Part shown: in pieces, positions 22,328-34,600 of the stretch
Numbering within the stretch: the first letter of the stretch is position 1
How the letters are laid out: each line of letters opens with the position of its first letter
Assembly (NCBI GenBank): GCA_015499995.1
Contig: JADNRV010000003.1
Location: 744,001-808,000 of the forward strand
Direction: 5' to 3'
Origin: Flammula alnicola
Lineage: Eukaryota; Basidiomycota; Agaricomycetes; Agaricales; Strophariaceae
DNA: 64,000 nucleotides
Program-made: the position numbers and the translations under genes
Notes under the pieces: model-generated
Told to the model about the DNA's origin: nothing
The model's input: only the letters and a program-made list of their open reading frames with translations
The model's database searches: none

Positions 22328-23670
22328 ATGATGGTGCACTTTTATGAGGCCGAACTCATCGGGTTAAACCCAACAGTAAGTCAACAGTTCATGACATCAA
22401 TTATGCATAGCTTGAAACTTCATCATGGATCCGAAATTCATTCCAATGCTAATTGCTAAGCTGCAGGCCTCCATTGTCTGATTTCGCTGTCAATGTGCAA
22501 GAGAAAAAAGTTATAAATACGTTCGAAATTGATTATGCTTGCGCAGTACTTTTTACATATGGCGTCGGCCCCCGACCGTCGCGGTGCCGGGTTGGGTACG
22601 TTGCTTGCTCGCTCGAAAAATGTCCGGGGAACTAAATTTCCGTGGGGAAGAGCCTATGAGATCCAGAGTCATCTCGAGCAGCCCGTGGAAACGCAGTGTG
22701 GGCGCCCAAGAAGCCGGATGCATATCGGGCAGTCGGCATGTATAACGGGCGTAACACGTGGTCGGTTACCCCTGGCACCATCAGATCCCGCGAGGCTGTT
22801 TTATAAATAATCCCACCTCTTTGTTGCCTCTTTTGAAGCTCTTTCAATTTGAAAGAGAAAATGTGTTTGGTATGTCGGTGGGTTCTATTATCTATCAGTC
22901 CTATTCCCCGAACTAGTCACATTAAGAGTCAAGGTCAAGATTGGGACAGGACGTATGTATGTGGCAATAAGGCGTCTCGAGGCGTCGCGCCGGGAAAAAG
23001 GAAAACGCAAATATGCGCACTTCAACCTCAAGTTGATCATGACAGTTGGAGTGATTTAGTGCTTTGGTTGATTCAAGATGTTGACGAAACTGCGGCGTGG
23101 ATCACAATGGACGACATGTTGCACTGTCTTGCTCTTGGTCCTCCCATCACGGACGTTTATCAACTGCAGACCACATATGCATGGGATCTAGGGGGTAGAT
23201 CTGATTCGACGCGAGCAACGCGTGGCTCGTTTTCTTTTCTACTTGGTGACAAACGAGACTCTTGGACACTAGGGAACACTGTACGCATACCTGCGCGATA
23301 TACAGGAAGCCATTGTCGTTCTAAGCTTACTTATATGTTGCCAGCCGCTCAAGACCCAAAACCATACTTGACGCCCGAAACGTATTGACATTTCTTTGAT
23401 CTCCACCATCTTACTGACTCTCAACCGCTACATAACAGCACGCCTTCGTACCGCGGTCCACATGCACATGTCAATGATTTATAAATCAAACATCGTGTCG
23501 GCGCGATGTTACATCGGAGCGGGTTCACTAAGGTTGCTGTCACCTGGCAATTTGTGGACACGATATCTCGACATGTTGGGTGGGCGATTGTGTCCGCGTT
23601 ATCGTCGATCCTTGTATATGCGCTCTTCTAGAGTGACGGTGACGACGCCTCCTCTGTAAATTGTCCAGAG
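22328..23670. other. Stretch without a recognised gene, 1.3 kb
   Basis: An open frame of 179 codons at 22849-23388 has no known motif, no signal peptide and no introns, so I do not call it a gene. A short frame at 22330 reads FYEAELIGLNPT and might be a decayed end of the Zn2Cys6 protein. The 3' part should hold the DUF6533 gene promoter. Confidence 0.4.
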
Positions 23671-25708
23671 ATGTCCACCCCCTCCACTGAAGACGAGAAC
23701 GCGTTCACCATCGCGGCGTACATGCGCGTAGTGTCGATTGCGATCGCGGCGTATGAGTGAGTAGCTGGCAGCAACGGCGCTCTCCTATCTATAAATACTT
23801 TAAACGACAGCGCAGCTAACACGAACGCTGCTTCACAGTTATCTCGAGACGCAACCGACAGCATGGAGATTTTACAAGGAACACTGGCAGTCTAGACGAT
23901 TGACGTGCGTCTCAGTCTCGTTTGCGGAGGACGGCATTTTTCAGGTTTGCAATCCGCCCTAACTCTCCTCGGACAGGATTTCTGTTGTACTTTTCTCTCT
24001 TCTTCGGTAAGGGTCGCACTTTTTGGTAATGACTGCCTCCTGACTTTCATTTGGCGTGGGACTAAGTTTCACGAGCATCGTTGTCCTCACAATCAGCAGT
24101 GTTTGTGTCTCATTATGCTTCATGACACACACGCATGGGACTGAGAATAATTGACCGTAGGTTGGGTTTTTCTACTCGCATTTCACGGACAAGTCCTGCA
24201 GGCAATTTTATCTTCTACCGCCTGCTTTTAAAGGTGCGATAGTATCTAATTTATACACGGAGATTATTGCTAATTCCTATGTGGTAATGGTACTTTTATA
24301 TTATAGTCATTCAGTCTATGGTTTCGCAGGCGATTTTAGGTGTTCGGTGAGAATAATCCAATATCAAGTTCTCTCCGATGTCTCGAAATGCTTAGTAAAG
24401 ACATGCAGAACTTTTAATTTGTCAAGGCGGTCCAAGGGAGTGGGATGGCTTTTGCTCTCAGTGTACACCGCCGCATGCATCGTAAGGATTGGCCCTGATT
24501 TCTAGAAATGCACCAAATTCTAAGTTACTTTCACAGCTCCAATGGGTATCGACTCTGTACCAAAGAACACGCAAGTACCCTTACTCGTTGTTGTAAGGTT
24601 GCGATCTTGCCGCTGATTACTGCATCCCCAATCAGCGAAAGTTGGCGATGTGCAGGTGTGTAATTGGCTTCTTTTCTGCACCGGCCGATGTTAACCCCAA
24701 AGTTTTGATCAACAGGCAAAGTAAGCCTTGATGACTCCTCGTCTGTGAAATATATGGTCTGATCCAAGAAGTTGCCGGCCGTTTAACCAGGCAACGCAGC
24801 TGGGCGCTTATGTATTTTATGCTGTCGCAATAGTTTACGACACCCTGACGACTTCAATGTCGATATTCTATTTGCTCAAATACAAGCTTAACACCACGAA
24901 TTCCATGTAAGCCCAAAATTTCATATTATAATCGCACCCCTAACCGCTTTCAATAGGATGTCAAAATTGAGTAAAATGTAGGAAATTAGTTGAATTATGA
25001 AGCATTCATTTCACTCATGCTTTCATAGGATGGTTTATGATGGGCTTGGTTATCTCATTGTCTTGACTGGTTTGTCATTTATAGGATTCAGTGCTTTCTT
25101 TGATTCTTACGAATTTGCAGGGACCAATATCCTCAACTTGATCCTTTATAAGCAAAGTCAAGATATTCAGGTAAGAATCTATAAATGGTTCTCAATCCGA
25201 CAAACTCAACATTAACAATTTCAAACAGACTGCTGGGTATGTGGATAAATTCTGCACTGCATGCCAGGATAAGGCCCTCATTTGATGACACTAGGGCTTC
25301 TCTGGGTTACTGTGTATCATGGATCATGTCGCAGAGACTTCTAATCCACCTCTACGGTCCGTAATCGTGCGTATCTTAAGTAAAACATCGCTTTAACGGA
25401 CAACAACAGATGCATCTCGTGAACGGCGTGAAGAAACAGATTTCGATGCTGCGGTTACGATCAGCAAGAATATAACTGGTGCCCGCGACGTAAGCCGGGT
25501 CGTTCGAACTAATTTTGACCAGAAGAGCAACACACCTTTCGACCTTTCGCGCCGTGTCAACAATCCCACCGAATCTGCGATAGAAGAAGGAGAATATCCG
25601 GATGATGTTGGGGTGCAAGTCAGAATAGAGAGGACAGTGAAACTGAACCATTACTCAAGGCGAACGTACGAGCTCGAAGACTACTCCCGTCGTAGTCAAA
25701 ATCGATAG
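23671..25708 (+). CDS. DUF6533-family multi-pass membrane protein
   Basis: The start MSTPSTEDENAFTIAAYMRV joins over an intron to AYDYLETQPTAWRFYKEHWQ, the DUF6533 signature found in expanded Agaricomycete families of seven-helix proteins. Further exons read TSIVVLTISSV, GFFYSHFTDKSCRQFYLLPP, VIQSMVSQAILGVR, FNLSRRSKGVGWLLLSVYTA, LQWVSTLYQRTRKY, GAYVFYAVAIVYDTLTTSMS, FYLLKYKLN, MVYDGLGYLIVLT and AGTNILNLILYKQ. A long charged tail from about 25410 to the TAG at 25706 is cytosolic by the usual topology. The gene is cut into about ten small exons. I placed them from conserved text and splice sites, and some borders near 23930-24110 and 24530-24700 are not secure. The function is unknown; a receptor-like role has been guessed for the family. 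Confidence 0.72.
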
Positions 25709-26096
25709 CAGCGTTTGTTCTATTGTTGTCTCGCTGAGTTTCTCATTCGCCGTCATTCACTTAACTCTGATCAAGGAAAATAGTTCTCAGACATGTAATT
25801 CGCTGGATGTATAGCTTCCGCTTGTATAATTTTTAAAACTTTTTGGAGATCTCATTTGCACATTACATACCCTTTCGGCATTCTTTTTCGGTGGTTCTAC
25901 ATACTAATTGCTATCTATCGATTGTCAACTACTCAGTCCAAGTCCAAGTTTTGACAGCATCAGATACATGGATGTTGTAGGTCCCAGAGAAGGATAGATA
26001 ATACTTTTTCGCAGGGATGTATACAACATCAATCAAATCGAAGCAGCGTGAATTTGACGTGGAGGAAGAAGATCATGATAATAGCCTATGCTGCTA
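25709..26096. other. Convergent spacer, about 390 bases
   Basis: It lies between the 3' ends of the DUF6533 and DUF218 genes. It is AT-rich and should hold both transcript ends. No other feature is seen. Confidence 0.5.
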
Positions 26097-27290
26097 TCAC
26101 GAATCGCGTGCTATTGTGGGACGATCCCAAGGAAGCTCTCCTTCGAAAAGGGTATCTCTTCCCCCATGAACATCACCCGGACACCAATCCAGTAAGGGAG
26201 CTATTTCAGGACATGAAGTGTAATATGGGTGGAATCTCGAGTAGGGGTTTCGTTGTCGGCGTTTGTCCAATAGGACAGAGTGGCAGCCGTAAATGTCCAG
26301 GGTATAAGGAATGTATCCGTTAAGTCTCTATAGAAGGCAAGATCTTTGGTTAGCCTGAGTTCATGGTAAAATCAGGTCGTGGAGCACAGACCTCGCCTTC
26401 TACTGCGTTTGTAGTACCATCGTGCTCGGGGTCCACACCCACATAAGCAAACCTATGTTGAGGCCAACGCAAGGCTTCTCGGTGCAGCTTTGTGAATCGT
26501 GGCCGTTTAAACTCGTAGCCAACGACGGTTATTTTAGTAGGGAAGTGTCCTGTGAATTCCCGAAATCGAGCAATTGAGAACAGGATATTTTGGTAAGAAT
26601 CCATCGCATAATTCTCCGTAGTTGCTCTCGAATGAACGAACGATTGTGCGGTCTCAGTCGGTATTAAACCAGCCGCTTGCGCTAACCGTAGATATGATTC
26701 AGCTTCTGTGGTCGAGGAAAAAGGTTTGGTCTGTCCCCTGCCATGGAAAGACAATTAGCCTGAATGTCTTTTGGACGCTAACATGGCGTACCCTGAGAAC
26801 ACAAGAAGAGACTTAGGGTCGCTGTCAGCAAGTTCAACACTTCCAGGAGCAAAACGAGGTCAGTCAAAGTCTCGGTAACTAGAACGAAAGAAATTTACCT
26901 TCGTTCAATGTGCTGATAGAAAGCGCGCACACGGCCTGGCCCTTTCTGGTACGTTTCCAGTACCCAGTCGTCCTCATCTAACCATGAATCCGTCCCCTTC
27001 CAAATACTATGGCACGGAACCATGATGAGATGATTGAGGTCCTTCCGCGTCGAAGGCCAATTAATGGCGGAGAAAGCTAGGCCATGGACCCGTGTCGCGT
27101 CAAAATGAGGGGGAAATGCCCAGTAACGCAAGTTGATAAAGAGTGAGAGGGCGCAGAAGCCAGATATTATAACGACACCAAGATTGGTTAGTCGTGACCG
27201 CCTTGTCAAGGTATCGATGATCTTTTTGCGCGGTGAGGTGTCAAGGCGAGGCCTGCGCTGGTATCTTGCTACTGATGGTGATGGAAGCAT
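26097..27290 (-). CDS. DUF218-domain membrane-anchored protein
   Basis: The start chosen is MLPSPSVARYQRRPRLDTSP; the longer frame upstream has no ATG. A single membrane segment GVVIISGFCALSLFINL sits near residues 40-56. The DUF218 (YdcF-like) domain follows: HLIMVPCHSIWKGTD, ESYLRLAQAAGLIPTETA, ENYAMDSYQNILFSIARFRE, HFPTKITVVGYEFKRPRFTK, then FAYVGVDPEHDG. Another exon reads YGCHSVLLDKRRQRNPYSRF, HPYYTSCPEIAPLLDWC and LPWDRP, which is the fungal form of the C-terminus. The order is typical of a conserved fungal family of unknown substrate. Introns lie near 26740-26790, 26825-26895 and 26310-26390. No frame error is seen. Confidence 0.78.
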
Positions 27291-27707
27291 GGACGGTTGG
27301 CTTTCTCCAGCATTCCTCTTCAATCACTAGAGGTGTGTATTTGAGAAATGACAGTGGCGGCTGTTCAGGATCGTTGTAAAGCCCATGTGTGTAATGTGAT
27401 ATTTATGCAATATTTATGTTTCATTCAAAGCAATCACGCGTTATTGACGAGCGTGTGTAATTAACAACCCTCAAAGTCCAAACTTATAACTTTACTTAAT
27501 ACTAGTCAAGCTTCAAAGGCAATGAAATATAACACGAATGTCGCAACTCCCAAGCTTGGTACAGGAATCTTCGCAGGTGTACTTGAGGTGTACTACAACG
27601 TGCTTTACATCAAATAATAAAATAGGCATGCGGGACTTGCGAAGTTGCGATGGCGGCATCCCCGATTTTCCATTCTCATCAAAAGATCCATGCTTTGTAT
27701 ATGCCTT
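27291..27707. other. Intergenic, about 417 bases
   Basis: It holds the promoter of the DUF218 gene and the 3' flank of the HAD gene. It is AT-rich, without repeats or coding signal. Confidence 0.5.
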
Positions 27708-29518
27708 TTAAGCAGAGCGTTTTCGGGTCAGCTCTTGTTCAATTGCCCATTTCACGGCCTCCTCCACGTCCTCCGCATAATGTGTTGGTAGATGAGAAGG
27801 AGGCCCTTGTAAATGATCGTAAACACCTGTTCTCACAAGTATCGAGGACCATTCCGCCGCATTAGCCCCTGCTATATCTATGACAAGAAACAGCCATAAG
27901 CAAGAGGGGATTCTTCCTAGCAGCATGAAATTTACCTGACTCGGGATTGTCTAGAAAATGTTATGTTATAGGTGATCAATCATTTTCCAAATCATTTTGA
28001 ACATGGGATACTTTACCTCCAACCATGTATCTACGATTGCACTTATTATTAGCATTTCATGACAAAAAAATATAGCCGAGAGCTTACACATGCGGGGATG
28101 AATTTGTATGTCCGTATAGTTCGCGGATCCAGGCTTGTAGCATTTCATTCGCATATTCATATGTTGCTTCAGTTGGCTTTCCAAATTGCACATATGGATA
28201 TTCTGAGCCAGTTAGCGCCTGAAAAAAAAATCAGCGGTTGCCCAACGTGATCATTGAAACTAGTACAAACCTTATAGACCGCCTCAAATGCAGCTTTGAA
28301 TGCTCCTTGACCTAATCGTGGGCGGTCAAAATCCGACCTCCATAGTAGATCAGGATTGCAAAAAACCAGTTTGACTGGTTTTTCCTGCTCTGCGGCGGGT
28401 TTATAAGGGCCGCCTATAATACCAGCAGACTGAATGACATCGCACGCCACTTGAACTACAAAGTTTTCACGCGTTGGCACGAGAAGTTGGGAGATGTGAC
28501 ATTACTTACTGTCCAGTGCCCAATTTCTAGGGTCATGATAGACGAAGATCGCAGATATCGGAGTCTTCGAGAAATCCACCGTCTGATATTTATTTAATTA
28601 GTTTGACTACGGATCGAAGAGACGAGATATTGTCTGACCTGTGCTACTGCTCGTTCCGCTTCCGACAGTGTATGGAAAGGCCAAACGCTGTACGATTGAT
28701 CAAGACACGCTGTTCAAGTCGAGTCGCTGAGAGCTTACGAGGGATTCCACGCCAGGACATCCAGTGTTGTGTAAGCCCTTTGGTACCCATACCTAAGGAC
28801 AACAAGCATAAGTGTTAGTCACCCAACGGGGAGACAGCAGGGCGTCTCACCCCTTCGCAACCTCGCGTATCTTATCCAATTTTCCACCCAGAACAAGGAT
28901 AGATTGGTCAGAATATTTATGAGCAAACCTTTTCAAGATGGTATGGGCCTGGCAATACTGGCTGTGACTTATCTTTTTATGCATCGTCAAGTGAATATAA
29001 CGACTGTATGTAGATGGATTACGTACAGGTATGCCAAGTTGATCACTTAGTTTTTTGCAGCGTTCATGCTCTCCGACCCCTCCTCCATTTGTTAGCTACT
29101 TGGAGCATGGTAAAGGGAGTGAAATTTGAGGGGGAAGATGGAAGCACGGACCAGAATGTATGGTATCTTTCTGGATAAAATTAAGCAGAGGTACAATTCA
29201 GTAATGCAATAAACTCACTTCCGCAGAGGATTGTCACCTTCCAGCATATTAAGCGCACGTCTGGCAGCAGGAAGAACATCCGGTCCACGAAGGAGTACAC
29301 CATCCTACAACATGCACAGGACAATGTTGATCGTCGTTTATCCCGACGTTGGAAGCTTAACATACGATGTCAAAGACGAATGCCAAAGGGGGAGGTTGGT
29401 TCGTCGCCGAGCTGATATTACGAGCCAATAAGGACCGTCGACCGATGTTCAAGCATTCCGATGGTTGTCGAAGACATCGTTGAGCAACAGAACGACACGA
29501 GAGGGTGAGCCGTTGCAT
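27708..29518 (-). CDS. CECR5/HDHD5-type HAD-superfamily hydrolase, mitochondrial
   Basis: It is a class IIA HAD hydrolase. The start MQRLTLSCRSVAQRC with later RSLLARNISSA looks like a mitochondrial presequence. Motif I is VFDIDGVLLRGPDVLPAARR. LTNGGGVGEHERCKKLSDQ follows, then LVLGGKLDKIREVAKG, YQRAYTTLDVLAWNPS, AIFVYHDPRNWALD, VKLVFCNPDLLWRSDFDRPR, LGQGAFKAAFEAVYK and a C-terminal DNPES/DIAGANAAEWSSILVRTG. It ends KWAIEQELTRKRSA. All of this fits the TIGR01456 family, whose substrate is not settled. There are at least eight introns and the reading frame holds throughout. It diverges from the O-fucosyltransferase-like gene. Confidence 0.88.
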
Positions 29519-29686
29519 GGTTCCAAGGTAAAGAACGGGTTACAGGAGAACGGTCATTAGTGGCTGTGCGCACTGCGAACCCCGTTTCTCTTCCTTCTTC
29601 TCATCATTCTGAATCTTATGTGACGAGGTATGGCTCCACTGAAGTGCTTAAAGTTGGTCAACCATTAATCACTTTATTAGCTTGGA
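29519..29686. promoter_or_regulatory. Short divergent spacer HAD hydrolase/O-fucosyltransferase-like
   Basis: Only 168 bases separate the two start codons, so a shared promoter is likely. I recognise no box. Confidence 0.45.
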
Positions 29687-31318
29687 ATGAACTCATTCTC
29701 AATGACAAGATCTTCTCAATATGCGGCCAATGTTGCATCACCAGGCGTCTCGCTGGAACGTGGAAACTACCGAATGCGCGCACCTAATATTCGTCCTTTG
29801 CCACCTCTCTTGCAGGGGCACGGACTTCCTATTCGTCGTTCACCACAGCAGCGCGTGAATACCCAGCTCGTATTTCTCCTCATTCTACTCGCGGCGGCCT
29901 GCATCACCTGCTTCGGTTCAGCTTATTATCTATTTGTTACGAGGTGGGACACACGACCAGTCTCTTCGCCGTTCATCGCTAATTCGCCGAATGAAGCCAT
30001 CGTGTCTGAAGAACCCGCATATCCCCTGGTCCACCCTGAAAAATACCTGTCGTACTTGCCACATAGTGGCTTTCATAACCAACGCATCGCTTTCGAAAAT
30101 GCTCTCATCCTTGCATATGTTCTCCGTCGCACTCTGCTTGTACCACCAATCCGCCTTGGCAATAGACCCATCCGTTATGTTGAATATGATACCCTTTCCC
30201 AGTACCTTGACCTGTCCGGAAAAGCAGGATTGAGCCATTGTCCCAAAATTCCCCCACATATTTCGCGACCATCAGAGTGCCTTCAGTATTTCGAATCATC
30301 ATTCATTCCATGGACGTGGCTGGTCGATCTCTCAGCGCTTCTTGCTCATCAAAGTCTCTACCACCTTCCGAACTCGTCACGCACATGGATCCGCGCACAC
30401 TTCAACATTGCCCCATCTGATATTTACAGCCTACGGGACGAGTCTCCGTATCAGTTCCGCTTTTTCGACAATGTCAGCGACTCATCGCCTCCTCAAGACA
30501 GATATCAGGAAGACATATATATCACCGAGTTGACCACCGTCAAGGAGAAGCTTCTGCAGATTGGTACCCTCTTTGGCACTTCGCGCTTGCGTCTAACAAA
30601 TCCGGCGAATCTTGCTTACCGCACAGGTATTCGACGAAATATGATCTTCGTCAATAAAGACCTCACTGGAGCGGCAGACTCTATTGCACGTTCTCTTGAA
30701 AATTATTACATTGGCGTGCATTTGCGTTCTGGCGACGGATTATTCAAGTCAAAGATTGAAGATACTGTCAACTCTACCTTGTGGAAGGTTCTACGCGATG
30801 TTCTTGGTCTGTCAGTCTCGGCAATATGTGAATTGGAGACAATCTTCGATGCAAAGGCCTTTACAAGTTGTGCTCTGGAAATGGCTGGTACCAATGCAAC
30901 AATGGAAAATTCACCTACGCCGACACCTCCGCCCATGTATCTCCCATTTCCTCCTGCTTTGGGAATAAATTGCCGCGCAGCTAGGCATGTTGAGCGGCGC
31001 TATCAATCACTGAATAACCCACTTTACGTTGCGACTGACTTGTCGACGCCTGAAACCAATCCACTGCTGTCAATATTTCGACAAATCTTTCCCTGCATTT
31101 TCTTCCTTGGAGATTTCGTGACAGAAATTGCGGCTCTGGAGCAACTGAAAAGTCCGTACGATGAAGTTGATATCCAGCAATTCGTTCTGCCGTTCGTCGA
31201 TGCCCTTGTTGTGGGCAAAGCCCTGAGAGTTGTGGGTACTGAAGGAAGCACTTTTAGTAGATTCGTGGAGGACATTCTTTGGTCCTCTTCTCATGATCGC
31301 GATAATCAATCACAATGA
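29687..31318 (+). CDS. O-fucosyltransferase-like (GDP-fucose protein O-fucosyltransferase fold) type II protein
   Basis: An intron-less gene of 543 codons. The N-terminus is cytosolic and Arg/Pro-rich; residues about 59-84 (TQLVFLLILLAAACITCFGS) form a signal anchor. The luminal part begins with KYLSYLPHSGFHNQRIAFEN and RRTLLVPPIRLGNRP, then SRPSECLQYF. YYIGVHLRSGDGLFK near residue 344 carries the HLRxGD-like motif of O-fucosyltransferases. The end has LRVVGTEGSTFSRFVEDIL. It matches a widespread fungal family placed in the O-FucT fold and expected in the Golgi. Donor and acceptor are not known for the fungal branch. No frame error is seen. Confidence 0.75.
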   Translation: MNSFSMTRSSQYAANVASPGVSLERGNYRMRAPNIRPLPPLLQGHGLPIRRSPQQRVNTQLVFLLILLAAACITCFGSAYYLFVTRWDTRPVSSPFIANSPNEAIVSEEPAYPLVHPEKYLSYLPHSGFHNQRIAFENALILAYVLRRTLLVPPIRLGNRPIRYVEYDTLSQYLDLSGKAGLSHCPKIPPHISRPSECLQYFESSFIPWTWLVDLSALLAHQSLYHLPNSSRTWIRAHFNIAPSDIYSLRDESPYQFRFFDNVSDSSPPQDRYQEDIYITELTTVKEKLLQIGTLFGTSRLRLTNPANLAYRTGIRRNMIFVNKDLTGAADSIARSLENYYIGVHLRSGDGLFKSKIEDTVNSTLWKVLRDVLGLSVSAICELETIFDAKAFTSCALEMAGTNATMENSPTPTPPPMYLPFPPALGINCRAARHVERRYQSLNNPLYVATDLSTPETNPLLSIFRQIFPCIFFLGDFVTEIAALEQLKSPYDEVDIQQFVLPFVDALVVGKALRVVGTEGSTFSRFVEDILWSSSHDRDNQSQ

Positions 31319-31724
31319 TGTTGGCGCAAGATATCCGAGCAGCACATCTCGTCGTCTCGGTGCTCGCACGTTTGTAGGTTTTTCATTATTACTACGAGTA
31401 TGTACTGTACGTAGTGTTAGATGGTCAAATGAATTTTTCACTGGCTCTTCCAACCAACAGCTGTCACTGAGCCGTGCATTGCTTCCATGCCGGATTTTGT
31501 AAATCTTTTGATGATCCAGATCAAAAACGAGACAAGTAAGATCAAAAAGCACTGCCCTGTAAGGCCATGTTAGGCGTTGCGATGTTGCCGGTGCTCCTAA
31601 AATGCTTCAGGTTGCTATGACTAACCATAACAAGTCACTGATTTCAGGTCATAAAACAGGCAGCCATGCATTCCATTTCCTTTGTCCCTGGTACCCCATC
31701 CCATCCTCACACTGATCACAAACA
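31319..31724. other. Intergenic, about 406 bases
   Basis: It holds the 3' flank of the O-fucosyltransferase-like gene and the promoter of VTS1. The stretch before the ATG is C/T-rich, as is common in basidiomycete promoters. Confidence 0.5.
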
Positions 31725-33345
31725 ATGTCGACCATTGAAACTACTCCTAAGCTTTCCGTCTCGACTGAAGACGTGAGCAATGCTCCAGCTTCCGGTCAAG
31801 CAAATGGAGCCCTCCCTACGCCCCTCCCGCAATCTGCAGTTGAAGGTTTCGACCGTTGGATCAAGGACTTTCAGAAGTATGAATCTATCTTGGTGAGCTG
31901 TCTGTCTTCTAGATTACTCTCGAGACTAAACTTCCTCATAGAACCAAATGGCCAAAGCCTCTGCCGACACCAAATTTAAAGACGAGCTTGCTACTATTGA
32001 GCAGTGTCAGTGACAGCTCATTCGATCACATCCGATGGGCGTTCATCTGTTTTTCTTATTGTAACAGGGTTCAAAGTTCTAAATGAGTCTGAGAGGACTG
32101 CCGGGCTCTACACTCTCCTTCAGCACTCAACACAGGATCAGCTCCGGTTCTTCATGGCCGTTATTCAGCAAATGATTAAGCCTGAGGAACCTAAAGCCGC
32201 CCCTCCGCCTGGTGAGTGCCCACTCCGATGACGTTGGCATCGTGCTCGTCAACTAACGCACCTGGTCTGCAGTTGCTCAAGAGAAGCCTAAGCTTGGAAA
32301 GCTCAGTTTCCGTCCTCCTAGCTTGAATCTTCCAGACCACCTCGATTCGCCAGTGACGCCTACCCCAGTCACTGCAAAGGAATCTGCTGTCGACGAGCAG
32401 TCCCACGCCCGTCTGCTTGCACAGGCAACCTTGAACCGCCAAAATACGCCTGCTGTTGAATCCAACTGGGCGAACATGGTCAACACTCCCCTCGTCCCCA
32501 TGTTCCAAAAGGACAAGGATGCGAAAGACTCCAAGGCTGCTGCTGGTGCAAATTCGACTGCATCCCTCCCTGGTTTCCCTGGCATCAATCCCTACACTCT
32601 CAACATGCTCGCGAATGCAGGCCTCTCTGCTGAAGCCCAGATCCTTGCTGCGCAGCTGGTCATGAGTGGTCTCGTGCAGCCTACCGGTCTCGCGCAGCCC
32701 TCTTCGGCCAAGCCCAAGAAGGCACCACTGGCCCCTAACTGGCGAACCCCCACGAGTGCTCGTTACCCGGCCAGCGCCTTGAGAAGCAGCGGATTGCGTC
32801 CCAGCAGTGGCCTCAAGAGCGCCGGCTTGAAGAGCAGCGGATTGGCCGCTCCCCAGACTCCCCTCAGCGGTGTTGACTCGCCACGCGAAGAAGACTTTGA
32901 CCCCGAGATGTTGAAGGATATCCCAGGTTGGTTGAGGACCCTTCGTCTTCACAAATACACGCAATGCTTCGATGGACTCCCCTGGGAGGAGATTGTTGTT
33001 CTCGACGACGCCACTTTGGAAGCTAAAGGTGTCGCTGCGCTCGGAGCCCGTAGGCGCTTATTGAGAACCTTTGAACACGTCAGAAAGACGATGGGTTTGG
33101 AGGAGCCAACCAGTGCTACGCCCACGACGAGCGCGATTCCCACCGGCTCGGCTTTCAAGGACGCCCCGCAAGTTGATCGCGTTCCTCACAGCGCACTACC
33201 CCGGTCGAAATTGTCGATCAATTCGCCCATTTTCACTCCAACTTGGGAAGCAGGCAAAGTGCCAAACAGTGCTTCTCCCTCCGTGTCTGCTCATCCGACC
33301 CCCGAGGTCGCTGCAGAGGCCGCCCCAGTTGGCGCCACGGAGTAG
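31725..33345 (+). CDS. VTS1: Vts1/Smaug-family SAM-domain RNA-binding protein
   Basis: Four exons (31725-31892, 31942-32005, 32068-32211, 32273-33345) give an unbroken 482-residue protein. The N-terminus (AVEGFDRWIKDFQKYESIL, then TAGLYTLLQHSTQDQLRFF) is the conserved helical region of fungal Vts1. The middle is low in complexity and includes a Ser/Gly/Leu repeat at residues near 290-315 (units like SSGLRP, SSGLKS and SAGLKS). The SAM domain near residues 335-400 reads LKDIPGWLRTLRLHKYTQCF, PWEEIVVLDDATLEAKGV and ALGARRRLLRTFEHVRK. Vts1 binds hairpins with CNGG loops and recruits deadenylases, so it lowers target mRNA levels in the cytoplasm. Confidence 0.93.
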
Positions 33346-34265
33346 AAAAACAAGATCGCCTCGCTCCTTAACCTGCTTTTTCTTCACGAGATGATGTAAA
33401 GTGTAATCCAGTAACTATGTATGGCACTACTTATCTTGTCTCATTTTGGACCCAATATTTTTGAGGACTGCTGTATCTCCACCAGCAGAGAAAAACTGAG
33501 ATGCAACTCGAACGATCTCAAGTAAGCGCGCCCCTACTTTTTCGACCTATATGTTACTGGGGACGAGAAGACAATGGTATTACCATTCGTTGTCGTATTG
33601 GTCTCGCCGAGGATCCATTATTGTGAAGCGTCGGGAAATTTACGAGCCACCGCCTGTCGAGACAGTGCGTATGACAGACAGTTCTCGCCTCCAGCGGTCT
33701 GATTGAAGTACTTACTACAAAAGTACTATTAATATTAGATGGAGAACTAAAGGGTTTGCAAACAGCCTTTTTGCCTGAGATTTGGCCACTCATATGTAGC
33801 ACATGTCCTCTTTTTTCGATCCACCAGTGGCTTCAATTTTGAGATTGCAGCCTGGCGCCATGTTTGGCCGCGAGTCGTTTTATCCAACCGATATTACGTA
33901 AGGCACAAAGCCGACGTTCACTGGCAGTAACTCATCAGCAAATTGGGGAGATAGGTATATGGCCTTATCCCACCATACAAGGGGTTGGCAAGGACCGGAA
34001 TGTGGCATAATCCTTATAAGTCCATAAGGTGACGGAAGGCCATATAAGATTGCGGCTTTTATGGAATGTTCACAAGGCTTGTCGGTATTCACAAGGTTTG
34101 GCGCACTTATAAGTCTCATCAGGTCATATTGTGCAATATAGCTAGATTGGCAAGGCCAATGATACTTATGTAAAATGTGACTCAGCTTATATGGGCTTGA
34201 ATAGACAATCAAATGACAGCGAAGAAACATTAATGAATAAAATTGACATGGAATACAAGGGAGGA
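33346..34265. other. Gene-poor stretch
   Basis: After the VTS1 3' flank the sequence is AT-rich. Near 34010-34190 it repeats short phrases such as CTTATAAGT, CATATAAG and TTCACAAGG. I see no gene. It may be old transposon material. Confidence 0.4.
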
Positions 34266-34600
34266 CTATGGGCTACAGTACGTAGAGAAAACAATGGACC
34301 TAAGAATTGCAGCATTCCCCTGCTTGCCGCGGTGAGCTCCAGGATCAGCAAGAGTGATCGACGGCCCTCGGAAGATGAGCTTCGCGACCTGTAGAGGAAA
34401 TGTGAGTGATGTGGAAGAAACTAGGTAGGGCACATACTCAAGGTAGAAGGTGTCCTCGAAGAACATCCTTGAGCATGTCGTCTTGACCCATGATGTGAAT
34501 GCGCGAGGAGGAGTGGAGGAATGCGAGGAAGAGCTGAAGCAGCGGTGTACGTGGGGTCTGCCACTACTGCCCGAAAAGCGAAACTTTAATCAAAAAGTAG
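34266..34600 (-). pseudogene. Unidentified coding remnant
   Basis: Minus-strand text in two frames looks protein-like: LLQLFLAFLHSSSRIHIMGQ, DDMLKDV, FFEDTFYL, then after a possible intron VAKLIFRGPSITLADPGAHR. Frames change within 30 bases and there is no start or stop in place. I do not recognise the family. A decayed gene or transposon relic is the simplest reading. Confidence 0.35.

Noticed and set aside
22849..23388. Open frame of 179 codons
   Set aside because: No motif or targeting signal is seen. A TATA-like TTTATAAATA lies just upstream but is not enough to call a gene.
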